Source: Pseudoalteromonas rubra (GTDB lineage: Bacteria > Pseudomonadota > Gammaproteobacteria > Enterobacterales > Alteromonadaceae). Taken from it: a stretch of 64,000 bases of DNA. Under the pieces are notes generated by a model. The model saw nothing but the letters and a program-made list of their open reading frames with translations, was not told the origin of the DNA and searched no databases. The stretch's first letter is position 1. Each line of letters opens with the position of its first letter. Location: positions 1-64,000 of the forward strand of contig NZ_PNCI01000042.1 in the NCBI RefSeq assembly GCF_005887095.1, read 5' to 3'. Positions 34,340 through 43,917 of the stretch are shown in pieces. Made by a program: the position numbers and the translations under genes.

Positions 34340-34790
34340 CACAAGGTTGCTTTCTTCCGTAATCACGCCTTCTCCTTCTTCATTTTGCCTCCCTCTTTCG
34401 TTATCCCGGCTTCTCACGTCACCCAGCTTCTCCTTCCGTCACCCAGCTTCTCCTTCCGTCACCCAGCTTCTCACCTCTGTAATCCCGGCTCTTTCCTCCG
34501 TCATCCCGGCTCTTTCCTCCGTCGTCCTGGCCCCCGAGCCGGGAACCACAAAAGCACCGTCAGGTGCCAAAAAAACAGCTACGAAGTGAAGGCGAGTAGA
34601 TCCCGCATCAAGTGCGGGATGACGAGTGGAGGGTACCCGTTTATGCCTATTCTCCCTCCGTCATCCAGCTTCTCCCTCCGTCATCCCGGCCCCCGAGCCG
34701 GGAACCATAATAGTGCCGTCAGGTACCAAAAACGGCCACGAAGCCGAAGGCGAGCAGCTCCCGTCACCCGACCTTTTTGCTGATATCCAG
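34340..34790. repeat. cluster of dispersed GC-rich repeats
   Basis: Short tandem copies of CACCCAGCTTCTCCTTCCGT occur at 34420-34470, then two imperfect ~95-bp copies (about 34503-34600 and 34677-34770) containing CCCCCGAGCCGGGAACCA and CCGTCAGGT. The palindromic GATCCCGCATCAAGTGCGGGAT ends (about 34600-34622) look like the intergenic repeats that many marine gammaproteobacteria carry in many copies. Frames across this stretch are not real genes. Confidence 0.75.
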
Positions 34791-34875
34791 CCTGTTTCCT
34801 CCACTATCCCCGTCTTTAACATCCCAGCTAAAAAAGGACACTTCCACAAGAAAAAACTTATGTTCAAAATTTAAC

Positions 34876-34922
34876 TTGTTTCGAACCGTAAGTTCCGACT
34901 ATAATCTCGTAACGTTCGAAAC
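34876..34922 (+). promoter_or_regulatory. promoter and operator pair before DeoR gene
   Basis: TTGTTT (34876-34881), 18-bp spacer, TATAAT (34900-34905). GTTTCGAAC (34878-34886) overlaps the -35 and its exact reverse complement GTTCGAAAC (34914-34922) covers the start region, 36 bp centre to centre. The arrangement suits repression by a dimeric DeoR-type protein, probably the product of the gene it controls. Confidence 0.72.
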
Positions 34923-34950
34923 GAAACTTATAACTACATATAAAACTACG

Positions 34951-35721
34951 ATGACAAAACGCAATACACAACAACGCAGACATACAATCCTTGCTATGGT
35001 AAACGAGCAAGGTGAAGTGAGTGTGGAAGCCTTAGCCAGTGAATTTGCCACGTCAGAAGTTACGATTCGAAAGGATTTAACCGCATTGGAAAAAAGTGGT
35101 CTATTATTACGCCGCTACGGGGGCGCAGTGGCGCTGCCGCAAGAGATTGTTGCTAAAGGCAACGATGAGCGCGATACGCAGCGCAAAGTGGCCATTGCTA
35201 AAGCCGCGGCCGCGCTGATAAAAGATCACCATCGCATCATTATCGACAGCGGCCGCACAACAGCCGCGATGATCCCAGAGCTGGCGCAAAAGCGCGGGCT
35301 GGTGGTGATGACCAATGCCATTAATATTGCCAACCGCTTGTTGGCACTGGAAAACGAGCCGACCTTATTGATGACCGGTGGCACCTGGGACCCGCATTCG
35401 GAATCCTTTCAGGGGCAGGTTGCCGAGCAGGTTTTGCGCTCTTACGATTTTGATACCTTGTTCATCGGTGCTGATGGCATTGATGTAGCAAGGGGCACCA
35501 CCACGTTCAATGAGCTGGTTGGACTCAGCCAAGTCATGGCCGAAGCGGCTCGTGACGTGGTTGTACTGGTTGAATCTGAAAAGATCGGCCGCAGAATACC
35601 GAATTTAGAATTGCCCTGGGATCAGGTCACGACCTTGATCACCGACAACAACCTGGCCGACGACTTGCGCCAGGCGATCGAGGCCCGTGGCGTGCAGTTG
35701 ATCTGTGCAGAGGTAGAGTGA
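34951..35721 (+). CDS. DeoR-family regulator of amino-sugar genes
   Basis: 256 residues from the ATG at 34951; the frame is open upstream through the repeats but those codons are not protein-like. The N-terminal DeoR HTH reads [20 protein letters not shown] and the C-terminal sugar-phosphate sensor domain follows ([25 protein letters not shown]). It lies 31 bp before glmS, so it probably senses an amino-sugar phosphate and represses its own operon with glmS. Confidence 0.9.
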   Translation: MTKRNTQQRRHTILAMVNEQGEVSVEALASEFATSEVTIRKDLTALEKSGLLLRRYGGAVALPQEIVAKGNDERDTQRKVAIAKAAAALIKDHHRIIIDSGRTTAAMIPELAQKRGLVVMTNAINIANRLLALENEPTLLMTGGTWDPHSESFQGQVAEQVLRSYDFDTLFIGADGIDVARGTTTFNELVGLSQVMAEAARDVVVLVESEKIGRRIPNLELPWDQVTTLITDNNLADDLRQAIEARGVQLICAEVE

Positions 35722-35752
35722 CAACACACAACGTGCAAATAATGGAGAATTT

Positions 35753-37573
35753 ATGTGTGGTATAGTTGGTGCGGTAGCAGAACGTCCTGTTAACCGTATA
35801 TTGATCGAAGGTCTAAAACGTCTTGAATACCGTGGATACGATTCAGCGGGTGTGGCTTTAAGCGAAGCCGGAACCCTGAATACGGTTAAGGCAGTGGGTA
35901 AAGTGGCTAATCTGGAAGCGGCCGTGGCAGAGTCTGGTGTCAGCGGACACACAGGTATTGCGCACACGCGTTGGGCTACACATGGCGGTGTAACCGAAGT
36001 GAATGCTCACCCACATATTTCAAATAACGAAATCGCGCTGGTTCACAACGGCATCATTGAAAACCACGAGTCGCTACGTGCAGTGCTAAAAGACGATGGC
36101 TATACCTTCTTGTCTGACACCGACACCGAAGTCATGGTACACCTGATCCACCAACTGCGTCAGCAGCACAACTCTTTGCTGGACTCGGTTAAAGCCGCGG
36201 TTAAGCAGCTTGAAGGCGCTTACGGCACTGTGGTATTCGACAAAGCCAACGACAACGAAATCATCGTAGCACGTTCTGGCAGCCCGCTGGTTATCGGCTT
36301 AGGTCTGGGTGAAAACTTCATCGCGTCTGATCAGCTGGCTCTGCTTGCGGTAACACGTAACTTTATCTTCTTAGAAGAAGGCGATGTAGCACGAATCACC
36401 CGCGATACGGTTGAAATTTACGACATCAACGGCGAACCTGTTGAGCGTGAAGTGGTTGAATCCAACATTTCTCAGGATGTCTCGGGCAAAGGCGAATACC
36501 GCCACTACATGCTTAAAGAAATTTACGAGCAGCCAATGGCCGTGCGTAACACGCTGGAAGGTCGTTTAGACGGCGACAGAGTATCGGTAGATGCGTTTGG
36601 CGACCAGGCAAACCAGATCTTCAAAGACGTTAAACACGTTCAGATCATTGCGTGTGGTACGTCTTACCACTCAGGTATGGTGGCGCGTTACTGGCTAGAG
36701 CAATACGCAGGCGTAAGCTGTAATGTCGAGATTGCCTCTGAATTCCGCTATCGTGAGTCGTTCGTGCACGAAAACAGCCTACTTGTAACTATTTCTCAGT
36801 CTGGCGAAACAGCCGATACGCTGGCGGCACTGCGCCTGGCTAAAGAGCAGGGTTACATGGCCTCTATGACCATCTGTAACGTGCCGGGCTCATCACTGGT
36901 ACGCGAATCCGACCTGGCCTTTATGACCAAAGCCGGTGCCGAGATTGGTGTTGCCTCAACTAAAGCATTCACAACGCAATTAGTCGGCTTATTGATGCTA
37001 ACTGCGTCAATTGCACAGGAAAAAGGCCGCGACCAGAGCGTGATCGTCAACGCCATCAAGACCCTGCCAAACAAACTGGAAGAGTCACTGAACATGGCCG
37101 AAGGCATCGAAGCGCTGGCAGAAGAATTCGCCGACAAGCACCATTCATTGTTCCTGGGCCGTGGTTCACAGTACCCAATCGCAATGGAAGGCGCACTTAA
37201 GCTTAAAGAAATCTCGTACATTCACGCCGAAGCCTACGCAGCAGGCGAGCTGAAGCACGGTCCTCTGGCCCTGATCGACGCCGACATGCCAATCATCGTC
37301 GTCGCGCCGAACAACGAACTGCTTGAAAAGCTGAAGTCGAACGTTGAAGAAGTCCGCGCCCGCGGCGGTATCATCTATGTCTTCGCCGACAAAGACTCCA
37401 ACTTCGCATCAGACGACACTATGCGTGTAATGAACGTGAACCATGTTGAAGACATCATCGCACCCGTTGTCTATACAATCCCGCTACAGCTACTGTCGTA
37501 CTACGTTGCCGTGATCAAAGGCACCGACGTCGACCAGCCGCGCAACCTGGCTAAGTCAGTTACGGTAGAGTAA
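35753..37573 (+). CDS. glmS: glucosamine-6-phosphate synthase
   Basis: 606 residues, normal length. It makes glucosamine-6-phosphate from fructose-6-phosphate and glutamine, the entry step to UDP-GlcNAc. The N-terminal glutaminase begins MCGIVGAV with catalytic Cys after Met removal; two SIS domains follow ([37 protein letters not shown]) and the C-terminus [12 protein letters not shown] is invariant. That conserved end is the TnsD recognition site of attTn7 in other bacteria, and an 11.2-kb element is indeed inserted 25 bp after the stop codon. Confidence 0.98.
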   Translation: MCGIVGAVAERPVNRILIEGLKRLEYRGYDSAGVALSEAGTLNTVKAVGKVANLEAAVAESGVSGHTGIAHTRWATHGGVTEVNAHPHISNNEIALVHNGIIENHESLRAVLKDDGYTFLSDTDTEVMVHLIHQLRQQHNSLLDSVKAAVKQLEGAYGTVVFDKANDNEIIVARSGSPLVIGLGLGENFIASDQLALLAVTRNFIFLEEGDVARITRDTVEIYDINGEPVEREVVESNISQDVSGKGEYRHYMLKEIYEQPMAVRNTLEGRLDGDRVSVDAFGDQANQIFKDVKHVQIIACGTSYHSGMVARYWLEQYAGVSCNVEIASEFRYRESFVHENSLLVTISQSGETADTLAALRLAKEQGYMASMTICNVPGSSLVRESDLAFMTKAGAEIGVASTKAFTTQLVGLLMLTASIAQEKGRDQSVIVNAIKTLPNKLEESLNMAEGIEALAEEFADKHHSLFLGRGSQYPIAMEGALKLKEISYIHAEAYAAGELKHGPLALIDADMPIIVVAPNNELLEKLKSNVEEVRARGGIIYVFADKDSNFASDDTMRVMNVNHVEDIIAPVVYTIPLQLLSYYVAVIKGTDVDQPRNLAKSVTVE

Positions 37574-37598
37574 GTGGGTTAGGTTGATTGAACGAAAA

Positions 37599-37659
37599 TG
37601 TGGGTGAACAATAAAGTTTCTATCCTTGGGCTGATGGAGTAGCCCCTTAACCTTGGTGA
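37599..37659 (+). repeat. left terminal inverted repeat (61 bp)
   Basis: The outer 22 bp begin TGTGGGTGAACAATAAAG, matching the known Tn7 left end (TGTGGGCGGACAATAAAG) at 16 of 18 positions. The inner 39 bp (37621-37659) are identical to the reverse complement of 48775-48813. Total identity with the right end is 55 of 61. Confidence 0.92.
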
Positions 37660-37729
37660 TTGTATTTTCAAATTAATATGACTTAGCATGCTACTGCTGC
37701 AAGTCAAATGAGGAGAAATTTCAGTCACC

Positions 37730-38995
37730 ATGATTGATAACGATTTTTGTATCCGTGAAGTGAATGTCTATAGAGATCCTGAACTGTCTCTATCCATAGA
37801 CAAAGAAACTGGCGAAGAAACCTTAAAGCTTGCTGCTCGTGAAAACCAAGAAGAGATTGCCGTCCATGTGTTGGTTGATCCAGATGGTTCACTTGTCAAA
37901 CCCGTATGCCTATATCTCTTCTGGAAGAAAGATGAAGAGCAGGCTAAAAGTACTGCAACGGATGCAAAAGCGCTGCTTCTTTATTTTAGGTTTCTCCATC
38001 AGAACAACTTAAACTACTGGCAGTTTCCCCATTCAAAAAGCCGCAAGCAAACATTTAGGTTCGCAGATTTCCTCGTCAGCGCTATCCAGTCGGATGATAT
38101 TGCAATATCCACAGCCAAGACGTACTTAAGAGTCATTGTAAATTTTTACAAGTTTCTTGGGCGGAACAACCTCATCGAGTTTTCCGAAAGGAACAAGCCG
38201 TTTGATTTTGAAATCGTGTCTCTGCGTCAGTCGGGGATGCTGGCTCATTCCCAACGGGTGATTAGTGTACAGACGACTAATTTAATGAAAAAGCTTCCCA
38301 GGGAACAAAAGAAACATGTAACTCGGACACTATCGCCTTTAACTCAAGAGCACCTTGCGACATTTTTAGAGCACATCAAAGAAATCCCCGAAGATAAAGC
38401 GCTAATCTTTGAGGTTGCATTGGTTACAGGGATGAGGTTGCAAGAGGTCCTTACTATACCTGAATCAGCCATTTTTAATCCGGATAGCTCATATGCTATT
38501 CCTGTCTCTATTGGTCCGAAAAATGGGGTGAAAACAAAGTTTAGTAAACAGCGTTATGTCGAATTCCCGGCATCGCTGATGTTTAAACTCTATCAATACT
38601 TATGGTCCCCCTCCCGACAAAAATATACCGCAAAGGGTAAAAATGACGAGCGAAAGCTATTTATTAGCCGACAGGGTAAACCGTTTAATTCCAATACGAT
38701 AGAGAAGTCATTTTCAGACATACGAAAGGTGATTTCTGGGCGGTACAGAAATTTTAACTATGCCATTCATGACTTGAGATCAACTTATGCAACCTACACG
38801 CTTCATAAGCTTTGGGAGGAGAAAGGTAGCCTGCGGGCTGCTGCTTCAATACTTCAAGAACTGATGGGCCATAACAGTTTTACTTCAACCTTTAAGTATG
38901 TCGAGTTCATCGAATCCAATGCCTTGATGCTGGAGCATGCGGATCACATGAGTGACATTTTCCAGTTGTTCGGTGGATCCGATGGCGAAAAGTAG
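37730..38995 (+). CDS. intA: tyrosine recombinase, first of trio (IntA-like)
   Basis: 421 residues: N-terminal SAM-like core-binding part, C-terminal catalytic domain with Arg in TGMRLQEVL, His-x-x-Arg in HDLRSTYA, and LMGHNSFTSTFKY with nucleophile Tyr390. It is thus a complete, probably active recombinase. GAGGAGA lies about 12 nt upstream. Its end overlaps the next gene by 14 bp. Confidence 0.92.
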   Translation: MIDNDFCIREVNVYRDPELSLSIDKETGEETLKLAARENQEEIAVHVLVDPDGSLVKPVCLYLFWKKDEEQAKSTATDAKALLLYFRFLHQNNLNYWQFPHSKSRKQTFRFADFLVSAIQSDDIAISTAKTYLRVIVNFYKFLGRNNLIEFSERNKPFDFEIVSLRQSGMLAHSQRVISVQTTNLMKKLPREQKKHVTRTLSPLTQEHLATFLEHIKEIPEDKALIFEVALVTGMRLQEVLTIPESAIFNPDSSYAIPVSIGPKNGVKTKFSKQRYVEFPASLMFKLYQYLWSPSRQKYTAKGKNDERKLFISRQGKPFNSNTIEKSFSDIRKVISGRYRNFNYAIHDLRSTYATYTLHKLWEEKGSLRAAASILQELMGHNSFTSTFKYVEFIESNALMLEHADHMSDIFQLFGGSDGEK

Positions 38996-41252
38996 TTTAA
39001 GCGGTTCACACTTAAGGCGACCAGAAGATAGTGCGGTTACAACCTTTCCTACCTGGAGCTATGAATTACTAATCGACAATTTCGTCACATCAGTTGATCT
39101 CCAAGGACTGGCGCATTATTTATGTGATCCGACAAAGAAAAAACAGGATAGACAACGGCAAGTCACCAGATATGCCTATGCTTTTCAGCAGGAACTAGAT
39201 CGCCAAACGGCCCATGCGACACTGTACAACAGTTTTCTAAAGTTCAAACAATATCTGGTATGGTGCGACCAAAATAGCTTATACCCTTTCTCTGAAACCA
39301 CTTGGAGACAATATCACCGCCATCTATGGGAGCTTGTTTTACTTGGCAACTCTTCCGCTCCTATATGGCAGATGTCAGAAGGGCAAGATACGGGATTAAA
39401 GGAGCGATCGGCAGGTTATATATTTTCTGCAACTGAGCAAGCCTTAACATGGTGTGGTGAAAATGTTTTTCAGTGGGGGAAACAACTGCGACGGTTTCGC
39501 TCTGGAAAGCCGAAGTCCTATGAAGCCTATTCAGAGCGGGAACTGCCAATAATCCTGAACCGATTATCTTCTTACTTTTTTCAGTTGGCTATTCCACTGT
39601 TAAGTGAATCGCCTCCTAGGGTGATATCGGTTGAAATAAAACAGGCGTTTTTTGATGTTCCAGTAAATGCCCAGAATAAAAAGGGGCGAGCCAAGCACGC
39701 GATGATGAATGTCGATACCGCATTTAACCAGGCTATGGCGTGCGGGTATTACCTTCTCAGTTACTTTACCGCGTTTAATACAAGCCAGTTGTTGGATTTG
39801 TGCCACCCGGTTACTTGGATAGAAGATAAAAGTGTTGAGTATTACAGGCTGACCGCACACAAACGAAGAGCAAACAAGGAAGTGCTGTCGCTCGTTGGTG
39901 GGGAGGTGCACAAGAAGTCTTTACAGTTCATCGAAACACTATTGGCTCTATCCCTTAAATATTCGACTGGGACAAATGACAAATTGCTTTATTGGTTAGA
40001 TAGAGATGGTGAGCAGCGAGCTTTAAGCTCGACATTGCTCATTAATACTCAGCTATCCGGCCGCCTTCTGTTAATGTCAGATGGAGCATTCAAATCCATT
40101 CCATATCTAATGGGTATCCATGCTCACTTTATAGAGACAAGCTCAAAAGGCTATATCGAATTTGATGAGGTGAAGCTGGTAAAAAGAACGGTTGTAAAAA
40201 ACAAAAGAGTTATCCGTCGATTTTGCAACAGACGAGTGACGACACTTAGCTTTGCTATATTGCATGCCATCATTGTTGCTCACCCGAAAAATAGATCAGA
40301 AGGCGTGAATTTAAAGCACATAATTCTGCCGTTAAAAAAGAACTTAGAGGACGGGATCTTAAGAGTTGATTTTTACTACGAAAATGGAACTCAAGGTAGC
40401 TTCAGTATTGATATTAAATACGAAAACTTCTTAGAACGTTTGGCTGCGTATGCAGTAACTCGGCAGCGTAAAAACGTATCAAAGATACATTATCTATTGC
40501 CTTTGGGCAGTGAAAAAGAGGCCAGCCAGTGGGAAGGTTTAGCGCCTAACTTAGGGCAATTAGGCGACTATGGGATTCATGTCGGGCAGTTTTTTGTAAA
40601 TTTGGCGTCCAGCCGGTTTAGAGAAACCGCTGCAAAGCTTGCAAGGCGAAAGGCCAATAAAACTGAATTACACGTTTCACAGATATTAAACAATCAATAC
40701 CGCACAGTGCTCAAGCATTACAGTGAAGGTAACCGCTACGACAATCAACTGGTTATATCCCAAGGGCTGGCTGTAATTGAAAAGATGAGCGCAGGAGCTT
40801 CTCTGGAACAATCGAAAGCCGAGTTAGCCTCTGAATTGGGTGTTTCAGTTATCAAGTTTGATGAACTGCTAGGCACCAAGGCGAACTTAAATGGTGTTGG
40901 TGTTGCGTGTTTTCAGCATAAGGAGCAGAGTGAAAAGAGTCAACTTGCCGGCAGCCAAGTATGCTTCGATTATGAAAGCTGTATAAAATGCCAGCACGCA
41001 AAACTGGTCAATGATGTGGAGCCATTATATCGGCTGTTGTCCTTTTTAGAATGCATGGAAGAGAGTTGGTTTTATTATCCGGAGCGCTTTTCAAAAAACC
41101 TGGGTGAGACGATTGAGCTTTATAAAAAGGTCATATCTAGCACTGTTTCTCCCGATATCGTCCAACAGGCCCAATTTAAGCTTGATACTGAAGGTAGGCA
41201 CATGCTCTGGGATAATTTGGAACTATCTTCTCTTGGTATGAAAGGGGTTTAG
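38982..41252 (+). CDS. tfp: inactive tyrosine-recombinase-fold protein (Tfp-like)
   Basis: 756 residues from the ATG at 38982, which overlaps intA by 14 bp and follows GGTGG; an ATG at 38952 is also in frame. The fold region shows SYFTAFNTSQLLDLC where active enzymes have T-G-x-R-x-x-E-L, so the first catalytic Arg is missing. A C-terminal Cys motif CFDYESCIKCQHAKL could bind zinc. In SE elements a protein of this kind sits between IntA and IntB and is needed for recombination; that role is transferred from family and order. Confidence 0.8.
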   Translation: MAKSSLSGSHLRRPEDSAVTTFPTWSYELLIDNFVTSVDLQGLAHYLCDPTKKKQDRQRQVTRYAYAFQQELDRQTAHATLYNSFLKFKQYLVWCDQNSLYPFSETTWRQYHRHLWELVLLGNSSAPIWQMSEGQDTGLKERSAGYIFSATEQALTWCGENVFQWGKQLRRFRSGKPKSYEAYSERELPIILNRLSSYFFQLAIPLLSESPPRVISVEIKQAFFDVPVNAQNKKGRAKHAMMNVDTAFNQAMACGYYLLSYFTAFNTSQLLDLCHPVTWIEDKSVEYYRLTAHKRRANKEVLSLVGGEVHKKSLQFIETLLALSLKYSTGTNDKLLYWLDRDGEQRALSSTLLINTQLSGRLLLMSDGAFKSIPYLMGIHAHFIETSSKGYIEFDEVKLVKRTVVKNKRVIRRFCNRRVTTLSFAILHAIIVAHPKNRSEGVNLKHIILPLKKNLEDGILRVDFYYENGTQGSFSIDIKYENFLERLAAYAVTRQRKNVSKIHYLLPLGSEKEASQWEGLAPNLGQLGDYGIHVGQFFVNLASSRFRETAAKLARRKANKTELHVSQILNNQYRTVLKHYSEGNRYDNQLVISQGLAVIEKMSAGASLEQSKAELASELGVSVIKFDELLGTKANLNGVGVACFQHKEQSEKSQLAGSQVCFDYESCIKCQHAKLVNDVEPLYRLLSFLECMEESWFYYPERFSKNLGETIELYKKVISSTVSPDIVQQAQFKLDTEGRHMLWDNLELSSLGMKGV

Positions 41253-41253
41253 G

Positions 41254-43338
41254 GTGATTATTGGAAGTACGCAATTAACAAACTCCAGTACGGTTGATGC
41301 ATCTGTGGAACGATTGCGGTATTTAGCGCAACATGGACTATGGAAAGACTTAGCACGGGAAGCTGTATCCTTCGAACTTGACGGCTCGTCTATTTCATTT
41401 TTCAACGATGATATTTGGGACTTTGAGCCCTATAAGGTCGGGACGGAACTAACACTGTTGAATTTTAGATTTCCAGATTGCGCAGTACCCATGCAGCTTA
41501 TCCAGGAACTCAAATCTGTTGCCCTTGCTTACATATACCACTCCCGTGAGGCCTATCGCATCAATTCAGTGCGATCCAAGATTGATTGTTTGAAAAAACT
41601 TGCTTATGCACTAAATAAATCGGGTGGTTCCTCGTTTGAAGGCCTGACGATTGAAACGTTGAAGAACCTCATTAAAAACGGTGTTTTCATTCCTAGAGAA
41701 CTTGATATTGGTGTGATTAACAGCCTCAACGATTTAGCCGATCTTTTACCTTTCAATGTTAATTTGTCTGAGCGCTTAACGCTACGAAAGCTCAATGTAA
41801 AACAGCCTGTGAAAGAACAGCACCCGGTAATACCTTTGAGAATTTACCTGGCAGCATTAAACGCTTTCACCGAAGAAATACAGTACTGGCACAAATATAA
41901 AGAACAGTTAGAGGAAACTGTTCTAGCAGCTTTAAAATATGAAATGTCTCAGGCCAGAAGGATGATCCAGAGGCTACGCCACGGACGATGTGGTGTTGGC
42001 CAACTGTTTAATAATGCGGACAAAAAGTATTTTGAATTCATTTCTGAGCTAAATAAGCATAAGGTGCCATTAGTAGATCACGGAAAAAATGAACTCTGGA
42101 ATGTTATATGGGATAAAACCAATCCACAACTCAGAACTGATTTCTATGAGCCGTTCCCCGCTAAAACCATTGGGAATGTGCGGTTTGATTCTCACCATGA
42201 AGTGAAGGATTTCTGTAGGCGGCTTGATAGTAAATGTAGATATTTGGTTCTTTGCCTTAGCGGTATGCGAAGTAATGAATTACTACAGATCACCCCAGAG
42301 TATGGCGCACAGACGATTGAACTGGATGGCCAGCCTATTCATCTTTTTCATACTAAGCAGCAGAAAATCACACCGGGTTATCAAGGACAAAATGATGTGT
42401 ATGTAACGACGCGCCACGGCCACCTTGCGTATGACCTTCTGAACGTACTTAATAGGCCGGTTCGCACTTGGTTTGAGAGTCAAGGAAGTAAAGTCTGGCT
42501 GCTGAATGGTTTCACTCATTTCAGAAAGCCTCGAAGTGTCCACAGAGCAGGAAATGTTCTTAGATCCCTGAGGCAGTTATTTTCAAACCAAGAGCATAAC
42601 TTTTCTGTTGAATTGAACTCAGACGACATTGAAATGCTCCGGCGTAGCGATCCTGAAAAGACATTCAACATCGGTGATAAATGGCACCTTACGCCACATC
42701 AGCTAAGGCGGTCTTTGGCATACTATCTGGTAGGAATGCAGCTGGCGGATTACCCCCAGCTGAAGCAGCAGTTTAGCCATTACTCAATTGCTATGACTAT
42801 GTATTATGCTCGAAATGCTAGCTCTTTCAGTAAGGTGTATCATGACTTGGAAAAAGAGAGAACCAGGCAGCAAGGTCAGCTTTATTCAAACCTTACGCAA
42901 AAGGCCATGAATGGTATCAAGCTGGGAGGTGGTCAAGGAAAAGTTATGTTTTCAGAAAGCCTTTCTGGAAGAGATATATCACCTGAATACTTCGAGAAAG
43001 AGATTAAGTCGGGTAGAAAGCACATTCACGCATTGGCACCTGGCATGTATTGTATCAATCGTATGTGTAGTATGAGGATCGGTATCGAGCTATCCGAATG
43101 TTCGGATTGCGATTGGTCAATTGTAGAAAGCTCGGCTTATGCACAAACTGCCAGAATGGAAAGCATCAAGATTTTAGAAACTGTGCAGATACAGAATGCA
43201 TTGTCACCGGATATTATCGCTTTCCATATGGTTCGTATTCAGGCAGCAGAAAAAATCATGGCCGACATGGGGTTGGACTTTGAACGATACCAATTAAAGG
43301 GTAATGAGATATCTGGGCTTATTTCTTCAACGGTGTAA
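41254..43338 (+). CDS. intB: large tyrosine recombinase (IntB-like)
   Basis: 694 residues from a GTG one base after the tfp stop, so translation is coupled. Catalytic residues are visible: Arg in LSGMRSNELL, His-x-x-Arg in TPHQLRRSLAYY, and SHYSIAMTMYY with the nucleophile Tyr. The ~150-residue C-terminal extension holds a Cys cluster (CINRMCSMRIG, SECSDCDW) like a zinc finger. It is the second active recombinase of the element. Confidence 0.9.
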   Translation: MIIGSTQLTNSSTVDASVERLRYLAQHGLWKDLAREAVSFELDGSSISFFNDDIWDFEPYKVGTELTLLNFRFPDCAVPMQLIQELKSVALAYIYHSREAYRINSVRSKIDCLKKLAYALNKSGGSSFEGLTIETLKNLIKNGVFIPRELDIGVINSLNDLADLLPFNVNLSERLTLRKLNVKQPVKEQHPVIPLRIYLAALNAFTEEIQYWHKYKEQLEETVLAALKYEMSQARRMIQRLRHGRCGVGQLFNNADKKYFEFISELNKHKVPLVDHGKNELWNVIWDKTNPQLRTDFYEPFPAKTIGNVRFDSHHEVKDFCRRLDSKCRYLVLCLSGMRSNELLQITPEYGAQTIELDGQPIHLFHTKQQKITPGYQGQNDVYVTTRHGHLAYDLLNVLNRPVRTWFESQGSKVWLLNGFTHFRKPRSVHRAGNVLRSLRQLFSNQEHNFSVELNSDDIEMLRRSDPEKTFNIGDKWHLTPHQLRRSLAYYLVGMQLADYPQLKQQFSHYSIAMTMYYARNASSFSKVYHDLEKERTRQQGQLYSNLTQKAMNGIKLGGGQGKVMFSESLSGRDISPEYFEKEIKSGRKHIHALAPGMYCINRMCSMRIGIELSECSDCDWSIVESSAYAQTARMESIKILETVQIQNALSPDIIAFHMVRIQAAEKIMADMGLDFERYQLKGNEISGLISSTV

Positions 43339-43341
43339 TTT

Positions 43342-43788
43342 ATGACCAAAACTCGAAACCCTGAAGTAACTAGGAAAAAATTGCTGGATGCTTTACAGCG
43401 TCTTGTTGAACAGAAGCCAGAGCGTCTCTCTGGTAAGTACAAAGTGAACGTAAAGTCAGTTCAGGAAGAAGCTGGTTTAAGCCTTGGCTCCGCTTATCGT
43501 TATCCTGACGTGATGGATGCGATTGAAGAGCAAAAACTTGCTATTGCTAAACGTGATATCAGAAAACGTTCGGTTAAATCGGACTTAGAGCGGTTGCGAG
43601 AAGAGAAAGCCAAAGAGAAGGCTTTGAAAGAGAAGTACCGTTTAGAGCTTGAAGAAGCGAATAAAAAGCTAGACAGGCTATACGCTGAACAAACAATGCA
43701 GCTGACAGCTATGATGAGCCTGCTTGATGTTGAAGATAGAATTAAGCTTCTTCAAGATTCCAAACCTAAAGTCATTAGAATCAAATAA
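43342..43788 (+). CDS. srap: small coiled-coil accessory protein (SRAP/TnpC-like)
   Basis: 148 residues, starting 3 bp after the intB stop. The N-terminus resembles a small helix-turn-helix (VKSVQEEAGLSLGSAYRYPD) and residues ~75-125 form a highly charged coiled coil (LERLREEKAKEKALKEKYR). The position and shape fit the fourth gene of SE elements and the TnpC-type protein of Tn554-like elements, an accessory to the recombinases. Confidence 0.78.
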   Translation: MTKTRNPEVTRKKLLDALQRLVEQKPERLSGKYKVNVKSVQEEAGLSLGSAYRYPDVMDAIEEQKLAIAKRDIRKRSVKSDLERLREEKAKEKALKEKYRLELEEANKKLDRLYAEQTMQLTAMMSLLDVEDRIKLLQDSKPKVIRIK

Positions 43789-43917
43789 GATTCGAAGCAA
43801 GATTTATTGCCAAGCGGTAGTAACCATTCAGTCGATGAACTGCAATGTATAATAAAGGTTAACAGGTTTGTTGATCTAGTATATTCTGCCTACTGTTTTG
43901 AATGGTAAGGAAAGCTA

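Noticed and set aside
34385-34874. Overlapping frames across the repeat cluster
   Set aside because: They are low-complexity Ser/Pro/Phe translations of dispersed repeats; the DeoR gene start at 34951 has its own promoter and operator.
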